Shown here: piece by piece, positions 1 to 7,684 of the stretch
Position numbering within the stretch: the first letter of the stretch is position 1
How the letters are laid out: every line of letters begins with the position of its first letter
From: Clostridiales bacterium
GTDB lineage: Bacteria > Bacillota > Clostridia > Christensenellales > CAG-138
Direction: 5' to 3'
DNA: 19,052 nt
Assembly: GCA_031270585.1 (NCBI GenBank)
Contig: JAISXK010000012.1
Location: 1 to 19,052 of the forward strand
The notes under the pieces: model-generated
What the model saw: only the letters and a program-made list of their open reading frames with translations
The model's database searches: none
What the model was told of the DNA's origin: nothing
Translations under genes and position numbers: made by a program

Positions 1-36
1 TGTATTTGATTTGTTTTCACACATAAATTTTATACC

Positions 37-74
37 AAAAAACGGCCTTTCTCTACTGAAAGTGCCGCTTTTTT
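37..74. terminator. Bidirectional intrinsic terminator downstream of dnaJ
   Basis: A hairpin is formed by CGGC+CTTTC (43-51) and GAAAG+GCCG (58-67), with a 6-nt loop and a one-base bulge at 63. It is preceded by six A (37-42) and followed after one base by six T (69-74), so it reads as a rho-independent terminator on both strands. On the minus strand it lies about 120 nt beyond the dnaJ stop and is the best candidate for the end of the hrcA-grpE-dnaK-dnaJ transcript. Confidence 0.75.
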
Positions 75-91
75 GTTACTCTTTTTTTGTT

Positions 92-125
92 AAGGGGCTG
101 CCCATTTCTGGACAGCCCCTTTTGT
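92..125 (+). terminator. Second intrinsic terminator, rightward
   Basis: AAGGGGCTG (92-100) pairs perfectly with CAGCCCCTT (113-121). Two further C-G pairs extend it inward past one mismatch. TTTT at 120-123 and a T-rich tail follow on the plus strand; on the minus strand the sequence after the stem is A-rich, so it works best rightward. With the preceding hairpin it would stop a plus-strand transcript entering from the left, which implies, without proof, a convergent gene just outside the window. The rest of 1-194 shows no coding sequence. Confidence 0.6.
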
Positions 126-194
126 GTTTTGTGTTTATTGTGTAAGGAGTATAGTACTTGCCATAACGTCCCCATCACGGGGTTATTTTTCGCA

Positions 195-1343
195 TCAAGT
201 ATTCATAGCGCCCTTTACGGAATTGAAGAAGCCCTTTTTGGGCTGCTTCAATTCACCGCGTTGCTCCCCCATCGCTTCGCCATATGCGCGCAGCGCCTCT
301 TTTTGCCTTTCATTCAGGCGCTTAGGCACCTCTACATCCACCTTCACCAAAAGGTCTCCCTTATCCCTTCCGCGCAGGCGTTGTATGCCCTGCCCGCGCA
401 TACGGAATGTCGTGCCGGTCTGCGTGCCTTCGGGTATCATATATTTGATAGAGTCGCGAAGCGTGGGCACGGTAATTTCGCCGCCCAGCGCCGCAACCGT
501 AAAGGGTATGCTGATATTCAGTTGCAAATCATACCCGTTGCGGCGGAACAGCTTATGCGGCTTTATCGTTATATTTACATAAAGATCGCCGTTGGGGCCA
601 CTGCGGTAACCAGCCTCGCCTTCCCACGGCAGGTGAATGGTTTGCCCGTCATCGATACCTGCGGGGATATCGAGCACAACGCGGCTTGTTTTTTTTATTC
701 TTCCTTTACCCAAACAATCCAAGCAAGGCTCTTTGATCACTTCGCCGACGCCGTTACATACCGTGCAGGGCCGCACAGAAGTAAAGGAGCCCAGCATGGT
801 GTTTTGTTGCACGCGCACTTGCCCCGTGCCGTTGCAAGCGGTGCACCGCTCGGGGTGCGTGCCCGGTTTTGCGCCTGTGCCGTTGCAGGTGGCGCAGTTT
901 TGCTCCCTTGGCACCAATATCTCCCGCTTTGCCCCAAACGCCGCGTCCTCAAAGGATATCGTGAGCGAATAGCGCAAATTGTTGCCCTGTATGGGGCCGT
1001 TTTTTTGTTGTGTGGCGCTGCCAAACCCGCTGCCGAACATGGTCTCGAATATATCCGAGAACCCGCCAAACCCCGAAAACGGATTGCCACCGCTGTAAGA
1101 ACCGCTTGCGGCGTTATCAAATGCCGCATGCCCAAACTGATCGTACTGCGCGCGCTTTTTAGGGTCGGATAAAACCCCCACCGCCTCGTTCAGCTCTTTA
1201 AAACGGGCCTCCGCCTCTTTATCGTTGGGATGCAGATCAGGATGACTTGCCTTTGCCTGCTTCCGATAAGCGCTTTTGATTTCTTCCTCGGTAGCGTTTT
1301 TGTTTACACCCAGTATTTCATAATAATCTTTTTTATTTGCCAA
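195..1343 (-). CDS. dnaJ: Chaperone protein DnaJ (type I Hsp40)
   Basis: Cytoplasmic co-chaperone that delivers unfolded clients to DnaK and stimulates its ATPase. The product is 382 aa, a normal length for type I DnaJ. It has an N-terminal J domain with the HPD motif at residues 34-36, a Gly/Phe-rich linker around 65-90, four CxxCxGxG-type zinc-binding repeats (CATCNGTG, CTACNGTG, CTVCNGVG, CLDCLGKG) around 135-205, and a C-terminal substrate-binding region. I chose the TTG start at 1343, which gives the canonical beginning (M)ANKKDYYEILGV and has an AAAGGGGG SD 8 nt upstream. A GTG at 1364 would add seven residues and overlap that SD. It is last in the hrcA-grpE-dnaK-dnaJ operon, 147 nt after dnaK. 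Confidence 0.97.
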   Translation of the reverse strand: MANKKDYYEILGVNKNATEEEIKSAYRKQAKASHPDLHPNDKEAEARFKELNEAVGVLSDPKKRAQYDQFGHAAFDNAASGSYSGGNPFSGFGGFSDIFETMFGSGFGSATQQKNGPIQGNNLRYSLTISFEDAAFGAKREILVPREQNCATCNGTGAKPGTHPERCTACNGTGQVRVQQNTMLGSFTSVRPCTVCNGVGEVIKEPCLDCLGKGRIKKTSRVVLDIPAGIDDGQTIHLPWEGEAGYRSGPNGDLYVNITIKPHKLFRRNGYDLQLNISIPFTVAALGGEITVPTLRDSIKYMIPEGTQTGTTFRMRGQGIQRLRGRDKGDLLVKVDVEVPKRLNERQKEALRAYGEAMGEQRGELKQPKKGFFNSVKGAMNT

Positions 1344-1490
1344 TACATTTACCCCCTTTGACACCGGCGCAAAACACCGTTGGTATCATATACGTTTGCG
1401 CAGGTGCAAAGCATGCATGTCTCAGCGTCGTCCGGCCCGTTTTTTAGGGTTGGGGCCGGGCAACGTTTCAACCATGCGGCCACCGAAGCA

Positions 1491-3350
1491 TTATTTGCTT
1501 CCGTCGTCATCCACAACCTCGTAATCCGCGTCAACCACCGTACCGTCCGCGTCCGCCTGTCTGCTGCCGCTGGCACCTTCGCCTGCGCCCGTGCCATCCG
1601 GCGCCGCTTGTTGCGCCTGTTCCTGCTGCTGGTAGATGCGCCCAAAAGCCTCGTAGGAGATTTCAGTAAGCTTATCGGATGCCGTCTTGATCATTTCCGT
1701 ATCTTCGCCTTCGAGGGTTTTGCGCAGATCGGCCAGCGCCGTTTCTATCTTGGATTTGTCATCTGCGGATAGCTTGTCGCTCAACTCTTTCATGGATTTT
1801 TCCGTGGTATATACGAGCTGGTCGGCGTGATTGCGCGTTTCCACCTCTTCCTTGCGCTTTTTATCCTCACCCGCATAGCGTTCCGCATCATCCACGGCGC
1901 GTTTAATCTCATCTTCATTGAGGTTTGTACTCGCAGTAATCGTCACCTTTTGCTCGTGGCCGGTACCCAAATCTTTCGCGGATACATGTACGATGCCGTT
2001 GGCGTCTATATCGAACGTAACCTCTATCTGCGGTACACCGCGGGGCGCCGGCGCTATGCCCGCAAGCTGGAAGCGGCCCAATGTCTTGTTATACTGCGCC
2101 ATTTCACGCTCGCCCTGTAACACGTGCACCTCAACCGACGTTTGGCCGTCGGCCGCAGTGGAAAACACCTGGCTTTTTTTCGTGGGTATGGTGGTATTGC
2201 GGTCGATCAGCCTTGTGAATACACCGCCTACGGTTTCAATGCCCAGCGAAAGCGGCGTAACATCCAACAAGAGGATATCCTTCACCTCGCCACCCAGAAC
2301 GCCCGCCTGTATGGCCGCGCCTATCGCCACGCATTCGTCGGGGTTGATGCCTTTAAAAGGCTCTTTCCCGGTTACGTTCTTCACCATATCCTGCACGGCG
2401 GGTATCCTGCTGGAACCGCCCACGAGTATGACTTTATCGATCTTTTCTTTGCTCAGGTCGGCGTCGCGCATGGCCTTAAACACGCACTCTTTTGTCTGGT
2501 CAACAAGATCTGCCGTCAATTCATTGAATTTGGCGCGTGTGAGCGCCATATCCAAATGCTTGGGACCGCTGCTGTCCATGGTAATGAACGGCAGATTGAT
2601 ATTCGTTTGCGCCATGCCGGACAGCTCGATCTTCGCCTTTTCCGCGCCTTCCTTCAGGCGCTGCATGGCCATGCGGTCGTTCTTCAGGTTTATGCCGCTG
2701 TCTTTTTTATATTCAGTTGCGATATGATCAATGATGCGCTGGTCAAAATCGTCGCCGCCCAACCTGTTGTTTCCGGCGGTTGCCAGCACCTCAAATACGC
2801 CGTCGCCAATCTCCAGTATGGATACGTCGAATGTACCGCCGCCCAGGTCGTAAACCAATATTTTTTGGTTTATGTTTTTCTCCAGTCCATAGGCAAGCGC
2901 CGCCGCCGGAGGTTCGTTGATAATACGCAGCACTTCAAGCCCGGCTATACGCCCGGCATCCTTGGTAGCTTGCCGCTGACTGTCACTAAAATACGCCGGC
3001 ACCGTAATAACCGCCTGCGTAACCGTTTCTCCAAGATAGCTTTCGGCGTCCTGCTTCAGTTTGCGCAATATCATGGCGGAAATTTCCTGCGGCGTATAAT
3101 CTTTGCCGTCTATTTTTATTTTACGCGATGTGCCCATCTCCCTTTTGATGGAAGAAATGGTGCGCTCGGGATTTGTAATTGCCTGTCTTTTCGCCACCTG
3201 ACCTACAAGGCGCTCATCCTCTTTAAACGCGACCACGGAGGGCGTTGTTCTTCCGCCTTCCGCATTGGGGATGACGACAGGCTCGCCGCCTTCCAACACC
3301 GCCACGCATGAATTTGTTGTACCCAGGTCAATACCAATGATCTTTCCCAT
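1491..3350 (-). CDS. dnaK: Chaperone protein DnaK (Hsp70)
   Basis: ATP-dependent cytoplasmic Hsp70 that binds exposed hydrophobic peptides, working with DnaJ and the exchange factor GrpE. At 619 aa it is the usual Gram-positive length. The nucleotide-binding domain starts with the phosphate-1 motif IGIDLGTTNSCVAV (residues 4-17) and carries a GGGTFDVSILEIGDG motif. The first quadrant lacks the roughly 24-residue insertion known from Gram-negative DnaK, which supports a Bacillota origin. The substrate-binding domain follows, then an Ala/Gly/Gln-rich linker and the conserved acidic tail VVDADYEVVDDD. The ATG at 3350 has a strong AGGAGG SD. It lies 37 nt after grpE. No separate CIRCE was seen in front of it, so control is expected from the hrcA promoter. 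Confidence 0.99.
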   Translation of the reverse strand: MGKIIGIDLGTTNSCVAVLEGGEPVVIPNAEGGRTTPSVVAFKEDERLVGQVAKRQAITNPERTISSIKREMGTSRKIKIDGKDYTPQEISAMILRKLKQDAESYLGETVTQAVITVPAYFSDSQRQATKDAGRIAGLEVLRIINEPPAAALAYGLEKNINQKILVYDLGGGTFDVSILEIGDGVFEVLATAGNNRLGGDDFDQRIIDHIATEYKKDSGINLKNDRMAMQRLKEGAEKAKIELSGMAQTNINLPFITMDSSGPKHLDMALTRAKFNELTADLVDQTKECVFKAMRDADLSKEKIDKVILVGGSSRIPAVQDMVKNVTGKEPFKGINPDECVAIGAAIQAGVLGGEVKDILLLDVTPLSLGIETVGGVFTRLIDRNTTIPTKKSQVFSTAADGQTSVEVHVLQGEREMAQYNKTLGRFQLAGIAPAPRGVPQIEVTFDIDANGIVHVSAKDLGTGHEQKVTITASTNLNEDEIKRAVDDAERYAGEDKKRKEEVETRNHADQLVYTTEKSMKELSDKLSADDKSKIETALADLRKTLEGEDTEMIKTASDKLTEISYEAFGRIYQQQEQAQQAAPDGTGAGEGASGSRQADADGTVVDADYEVVDDDGSK

Positions 3351-3387
3351 AATTTAGCCTCCTATAATCATACAATAGTTTAAAACT

Positions 3388-3951
3388 TCACTCGGCGACC
3401 TTTACCATACTATGCCGTAATATAAAGTCGTTTACCCGGTAGCCTTTTTGTAATACCTCTAATATTTCGCCAGGCTTCTTGCCCTTCACCTGCTCTTGTA
3501 TCACGGCATTGTGCAGCTTGGGGTCAAATATGCCGTCGCACGGTACTTCTTTTAATTCCATCTTTGCAAGCGTATCGATCAAAGAGCGTTGCACAAGCAC
3601 AATGCCCTCCACAAACGCTTCGCTGACGCCCTCGGTATTTTCTATAGCTCTGTCAAAATTATCTAATACCGGTAAAAGCGCCTTCATGCACTCACGCTTG
3701 CCCTCTTCGCAACTTTCAGCGCGCACGGTGACGTTTCTTTTACGGTAATTATCAAAGTCGGCCTGTATGCGCTGCGCCAGCTGCACGGCGTCATCCCTCT
3801 CCTTTTGCAGATCCTCCACATGGCCCTTGAGCTTGTCAAATTCCGCTTTGGTAAGTGAAAATACGGTATCGTCGCTTACGATAGGCCCTTCCTCCTGTAG
3901 ATGTGCCGCCTTTTGTTTTTTGTTTTCCTCAACCTTCTTTTTTTCATCCAT
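3388..3951 (-). CDS. grpE: Nucleotide exchange factor GrpE
   Basis: GrpE dimers release ADP from DnaK and so reset the chaperone cycle. The 187-aa product has a charged, Lys/Glu-rich N-terminus (residues 1-30), a long coiled-coil helix (about 35-85, ending in ADFDNYRKR) that is the family hallmark, and a C-terminal beta domain with FDPKLHNAVI and the terminal region GYRVNDFILRHSMVKV. These are the segments that contact the DnaK ATPase domain in known structures. The ATG at 3951 has only a moderate AAAGGA SD set rather far upstream. It sits 23 nt after hrcA and 37 nt before dnaK. Confidence 0.98.
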   Translation of the reverse strand: MDEKKKVEENKKQKAAHLQEEGPIVSDDTVFSLTKAEFDKLKGHVEDLQKERDDAVQLAQRIQADFDNYRKRNVTVRAESCEEGKRECMKALLPVLDNFDRAIENTEGVSEAFVEGIVLVQRSLIDTLAKMELKEVPCDGIFDPKLHNAVIQEQVKGKKPGEILEVLQKGYRVNDFILRHSMVKVAE

Positions 3952-3974
3952 TTCTACATTAAAATCCTTTCAAC

Positions 3975-5024
3975 TCAAACCTTATTATCGCCGTCACGCT
4001 CAATCAGTCCCGCCAGTGCTTCCGACAGACTCAATCGCATATATTCCAATATGGAAAGCATGCGATTATAGTGCATGCGCGTGGGCCCAATTACCCCAAA
4101 AGAGCCCATGGGCTCGCTGCCCATGCGGTAAGTCGCGGTAACAATGCTGCAGTCGGAAAGCTCGGGCGCTTCGTTTTCATCCCCTATAGATATGGAAAAC
4201 TCCAACTTGGAAGCCCGCTTGAGCATCTGATACAGCGTACCCTCGGTATTGAGCGCGGCCAAAAAACTTTTTGCCTTCTCCATATTGTTATACTCGGGAT
4301 AGAACAATATGTTGGTGGCGCCCGAAAGTTCAACCTTTTGCGCGTTGGAACGCATCTGCTGCTCCAAGGAATCCAACACCGTTTGGAAAAACTGCCGCTG
4401 TTCGTTCATCTCTTCGCTCAGCAACTGTACCTCGTCAATCGCCAACTGGTCAAGCCGCATATCCTTCAGGATAAAGTTGAGCCGGTTGGAAAACCGCTCG
4501 ACATCTCTGCCACTCATGCCCTCGGGCAAGCGCAACATCACATCTCTGAGCATGCCTGTGTCGGTAACCAGCACCAGCAGCGCGCGCTCATGGTTAATTT
4601 GCACAATCTGCACATGCCTGATACGCACGGTGTTTAGCTGCGGCGGCAATACCATGGCTGTGTATTTGGTGATATCCGAAAGCGCTGTGGCGGTTTGCCG
4701 CACCAACCCCTCTACCTGGTCGATGCGCTGAAAGAAATACGAGCGAATGATTTTGCGCTCTTCATCATTCAGCTGTGCGCGCTGCATAATCCGGTTGACA
4801 TACAGCCTGTACGCCTTGTTGGATGGTACGCGCCCCGCCGAGGTATGCGGTTGCTCCAAGTAGCCCATCTCCTCCAAGTCGCTCATCTCGTTACGAATCG
4901 TCGCGGATGAAATATTGAAATCAGCCCGCTTGGATATTGTGCGTGAACCCACAGGTGCGGCGGTCAGAATATAATCGTCGATGATGGCCTGCAAAATTCG
5001 CAGCTTGCGTTGGTCTAATTCCAT
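3975..5024 (-). CDS. hrcA: Heat-inducible transcription repressor HrcA
   Basis: HrcA represses class I heat-shock genes by binding CIRCE and loses activity when the GroE chaperones are occupied by unfolded protein. The 349-aa product starts with a winged helix-turn-helix domain (about residues 1-75) containing the family stretches APVGSRTISKR, SSATIRNEMSDLE and TSAGRVPSNKAYR. A GAF-like and dimerisation region follows, ending in ILEYMRLSLSEAL. The ATG at 5024 gives the expected N-terminus. It is first in its operon, and a perfect CIRCE lies 23 nt upstream of the start, so autoregulation is expected. Lengths of 340-350 aa are normal for the family. Confidence 0.98.
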   Translation of the reverse strand: MELDQRKLRILQAIIDDYILTAAPVGSRTISKRADFNISSATIRNEMSDLEEMGYLEQPHTSAGRVPSNKAYRLYVNRIMQRAQLNDEERKIIRSYFFQRIDQVEGLVRQTATALSDITKYTAMVLPPQLNTVRIRHVQIVQINHERALLVLVTDTGMLRDVMLRLPEGMSGRDVERFSNRLNFILKDMRLDQLAIDEVQLLSEEMNEQRQFFQTVLDSLEQQMRSNAQKVELSGATNILFYPEYNNMEKAKSFLAALNTEGTLYQMLKRASKLEFSISIGDENEAPELSDCSIVTATYRMGSEPMGSFGVIGPTRMHYNRMLSILEYMRLSLSEALAGLIERDGDNKV

Positions 5025-5046
5025 ACCGCGCCCTCTCTTTCGGGTT

Positions 5047-5073
5047 TTAGCACTCGAAATATTCGAGTGCTAA
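5047..5073 (-). promoter_or_regulatory. CIRCE operator (HrcA binding site)
   Basis: A perfect consensus CIRCE is present: TTAGCACTC (5047-5055), a 9-nt spacer, GAGTGCTAA (5065-5073). It begins a few bases after the predicted transcription start (about 5077) of the hrcA operon, so bound HrcA would block RNA polymerase. Once transcribed, it would also form a hairpin in the mRNA leader. Confidence 0.98.
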
Positions 5074-5083
5074 TCATGCCTTT

Positions 5084-5112
5084 ACGATAGCATTCCCACC
5101 TATATTTGTCAA
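5084..5112 (-). promoter_or_regulatory. Sigma-A-type promoter of the hrcA operon
   Basis: Reading the minus strand, a consensus -35 TTGACA (5112-5107) and a -10 TATCGT (5089-5084, 4 of 6 consensus bases) are separated by 17 nt. Initiation about 7 nt further on would place CIRCE at the very start of the transcript, which is the normal arrangement for HrcA-controlled operons. Confidence 0.85.
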
Positions 5113-5209
5113 GCGAACAGCAGCGCATCATTGTGACAAAGTAGCAACAAAACAATGGTTTTATTGGCAATTCGATTGTGCTATATTGAATAGAAAAAAT
5201 GGACGTAAA

Positions 5210-6373
5210 ATGTTTATGGTAGGGCTTTATATCCATATACCTTACTGCGTAAGAAAGTGTAAATATTGCGATTTTAACTCTTACGCATCCGCCACCGTTC
5301 CGGATGCGTATATAGACGCGTTGACCGCAGAGCTTAAAACCCTTGGCGCCTTACACGATTGCGCGTTCGATACCATGTTCATCGGCGGCGGCACGCCCTC
5401 TTTGCTTACTATGTGTCAGGCGAAGCGTTTGTTTGTCGGCATACATACCTATCTGCATATTTCCGGCGATGCCGAGACCACCATGGAATGCAACCCCGGC
5501 ACGGTGAACGGAGAAAAACTGCGCGCCTACGCCGGCCTTGGCATAAACCGGCTTTCCCTAGGTATGCAAAGCTTTCAGGATGCACTGTTAAAGCGCATTG
5601 GCCGTATACACACGGCGGATGATTTTATAAGCGCATATGATGCCGCCCGCAACGCGGGTTTCACCAACATCAATGTGGATCTCATGCATGGCCTGCCCGG
5701 CCAAACGCAGCAAGACTACCTGCAAGACATTCGCCGCCTGCTTGTCTACCGTCCCGAGCATATATCGGCCTACAGTTTGATATTGGAGGAACATACGCCG
5801 TTGTTTGATGAAGCGCAAAGCCATGCGCTCACTTTGCCGCATGCCGACGCCGTGGCGGATATGCAGGATGCCGGCGCGGCACTGTTGGCGGCAAGCGGGT
5901 ATGCTCAATACGAGGTCTCAAACTACGCTCAAAATGGATATTGTTGCAGGCATAATATCAATTATTGGCAAAACGGTATGTATGTAGGGATTGGCGCTGG
6001 CGCGCATTCCGCCTGGCGGCTGCAATCCGGCAGAACAGCCCAGTGGACACGTTGGGAAAACCCGCTAAACCCTGTTGCGTATATGCAAATGGCCGGCGCT
6101 CCGCTTATTTCACGCCCCATATCGTATATCGGTTTTTATGAGGAAGCCTTTGAAACCGTCATGCTGGGTCTGCGCATGAAAAAAGGGGTCGATCTTGCCG
6201 CATTCAAGCTGCGGTTTCATCAATCCCCACAGGCGCTCTACCCTCATGCCGTTGCTGCGCTGGCGGCAAGGGGCTGGCTCGTAATTGATCAAACGCATAT
6301 GCACTTTTCCGGCGCCGGGTTTGATATGCAAAACCAGGCCCTGTTGCAATTTATGGATGCGCACGCATTCTGA
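5210..6373 (+). CDS. hemW: Heme chaperone HemW (radical SAM, HemN-like)
   Basis: Radical-SAM family protein long annotated as oxygen-independent coproporphyrinogen III oxidase; HemW members bind heme and transfer it to acceptor proteins. The 387-aa product has the cluster motif C13-x3-C17-x2-C20-x-F22 near its N-terminus. Phe rather than Cys in the last position separates HemW from true HemN. A GGGTPSLL SAM-contact motif follows about 50 residues later, and then the HemW stretch YEVSNYA. The start is uncertain: ATG 5210 has a weak GGA 6 nt upstream, ATG 5216 gives a start two residues later, and an in-frame TTG lies at 5186. No strong plus-strand promoter was found; TTGGCA (5164) with TTGAAT (5186) at 16 nt is only marginal. 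It is divergent from hrcA and converges on glyA with a 37-nt gap. Confidence 0.93.
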   Translation: MFMVGLYIHIPYCVRKCKYCDFNSYASATVPDAYIDALTAELKTLGALHDCAFDTMFIGGGTPSLLTMCQAKRLFVGIHTYLHISGDAETTMECNPGTVNGEKLRAYAGLGINRLSLGMQSFQDALLKRIGRIHTADDFISAYDAARNAGFTNINVDLMHGLPGQTQQDYLQDIRRLLVYRPEHISAYSLILEEHTPLFDEAQSHALTLPHADAVADMQDAGAALLAASGYAQYEVSNYAQNGYCCRHNINYWQNGMYVGIGAGAHSAWRLQSGRTAQWTRWENPLNPVAYMQMAGAPLISRPISYIGFYEEAFETVMLGLRMKKGVDLAAFKLRFHQSPQALYPHAVAALAARGWLVIDQTHMHFSGAGFDMQNQALLQFMDAHAF

Positions 6374-6410
6374 ATGAAATCATTGCATTTTATTATGCGC
6401 AATAGCAAGT

Positions 6411-7655
6411 CTATGCATCCTCATACAACGGAAACCGCTCACACAACGCCAAAACATCCTGCAATACGGCATCCACAGCGCTTTCCCCCCCGTCGATCAC
6501 GGTGGCGATCAGATTGCCGATCTGACGCATTTCGTCTTCTTTTATTCCCCGGCTGGTTACGGCCGGTGTGCCGATGCGCACACCGCTGGTAACGAAGGGG
6601 CTAAGCGTTTCAAAGGGAATAGTGTTTTTATTAACGGTGATATGCGCTTGGTCAAGCAACGTCTCAACCTCTTTACCCGTCCTTCCCTTCTTTGTAAGAT
6701 CTACCAACATCATGTGGTTATCAGTACCGCCCGACACAAGGCGAACGCCCCGCCCGGTCAATGCCCGGCTGAGCGCGGCGGCGTTGTTTACAATCTGCTG
6801 CTGGTAAGCCTTGAAGGATGGCTCCATAGCTTCCTTAAAGCAAACGGCCTTGGCCGCAATAACATGCATCAGCGGCCCGCCCTGAGTACCCGGGAATATC
6901 CCCTTATCAATAGCTTTGGCAAACTCCTCGCGGCACAGTATCATGCCGCCGCGGGGGCCGCGCATGGTTTTGTGAGTGGTTGTGGTTACCACATCCGCAT
7001 AGGGAACGGGACTCATATGCAGTCCCGCCGCAACAAGGCCCGCAATATGCGCCATATCCACCATGAAATACGCATTGACGGATTTTGCGATCATCCCCAT
7101 GCGTCTAAAGTCGATCTCACGCGGATATGCGCTGGCGCCTGCCACGATCATAGCGGGCTTTTCCACTTTCGCCTGCGCTTCCAGCGCGTCGTAATCGATC
7201 CGTTCGTTATCCTCGCGTACCCCGTAAGGGATAAACTGAAAATACTTGCCGCTCATATTCACAGGGCTGCCATGCGTCAGGTGCCCGCCGTGCGAAAGGT
7301 TCATACCCAGTATTTTATCGCCCGGGTTAAGCAGCGAAAAGTATACCGCTATGTTGGCCTGCGCGCCCGAGTGCGGTTGCACGTTGGCATGTTCCGCGCC
7401 GAATATCCGTTTTGCCCTGTCGCGCGCCAAATCCTCCACTAGGTCAACATATTTGCAGCCGCCATAATAGCGCTTGCCGGGATAACCTTCGGCATATTTG
7501 TTGGTAAGATGGCTACCCATAGCCGCCATTACCGCAGGGGAAACGAAGTTCTCGCTTGCGATCAGCTCAAGATGGTTTCGTTGACGGCCGAGCTCATCCT
7601 GCATGGCGGCGGTTATTTCCGGGTCAACCGCGCGAATGGTGTCAAAATCAATCAC
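6411..7655 (-). CDS. glyA: Serine hydroxymethyltransferase
   Basis: PLP enzyme that converts serine and tetrahydrofolate to glycine and 5,10-methylenetetrahydrofolate, the main cytoplasmic source of one-carbon units. The 414-aa product is full length. The PLP-binding lysine is K229 in VVTTTTHKTMRGPRGG. Other family blocks are ELIASENFVS near residue 30, YPGKRYYGGCKYVD near 60 and the GTDNHMMLVDL region. The start is GTG at 7655, with a GGAG SD (GAAGGAG) 8 nt upstream. It begins 29 nt after the valS stop on the same strand, so cotranscription with valS, and therefore T-box control, is likely. No convincing terminator was found in the 37 nt between it and hemW. Confidence 0.98.
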   Translation of the reverse strand: MIDFDTIRAVDPEITAAMQDELGRQRNHLELIASENFVSPAVMAAMGSHLTNKYAEGYPGKRYYGGCKYVDLVEDLARDRAKRIFGAEHANVQPHSGAQANIAVYFSLLNPGDKILGMNLSHGGHLTHGSPVNMSGKYFQFIPYGVREDNERIDYDALEAQAKVEKPAMIVAGASAYPREIDFRRMGMIAKSVNAYFMVDMAHIAGLVAAGLHMSPVPYADVVTTTTHKTMRGPRGGMILCREEFAKAIDKGIFPGTQGGPLMHVIAAKAVCFKEAMEPSFKAYQQQIVNNAAALSRALTGRGVRLVSGGTDNHMMLVDLTKKGRTGKEVETLLDQAHITVNKNTIPFETLSPFVTSGVRIGTPAVTSRGIKEDEMRQIGNLIATVIDGGESAVDAVLQDVLALCERFPLYEDA

Positions 7656-7684
7656 AACTGTAACTCCTTCTTCATATACTGACT

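Noticed and set aside
1344..1364. GTG start for dnaJ at 1364
   Set aside because: It lacks its own good SD, and the added residues are encoded by the SD of the TTG start at 1343, which gives the conserved N-terminus.
1344..1490. Separate promoter or CIRCE for dnaJ in the 147-nt dnaK-dnaJ gap
   Set aside because: No CIRCE half-sites and no convincing -35/-10 pair were found. GC-rich complementary segments there lack a T run.
2124..3311. 395-codon open frame on the plus strand opposite dnaK, and a similar 361-codon one opposite dnaJ (87-1172)
   Set aside because: Both are reverse-strand shadows of dnaK and dnaJ, with no domain, SD or promoter support.
5210..6373. Oxygen-independent coproporphyrinogen III oxidase (HemN)
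   Set aside because: The motif is CxxxCxxCxF, as in HemW, not the CxxxCxxCxC of HemN. Length also fits HemW.
6374..6410. Shared terminator between convergent hemW and glyA
   Set aside because: Only a 5-bp ATTGC/GCAAT pairing with a 12-nt loop and no adjacent T run; too weak to call.
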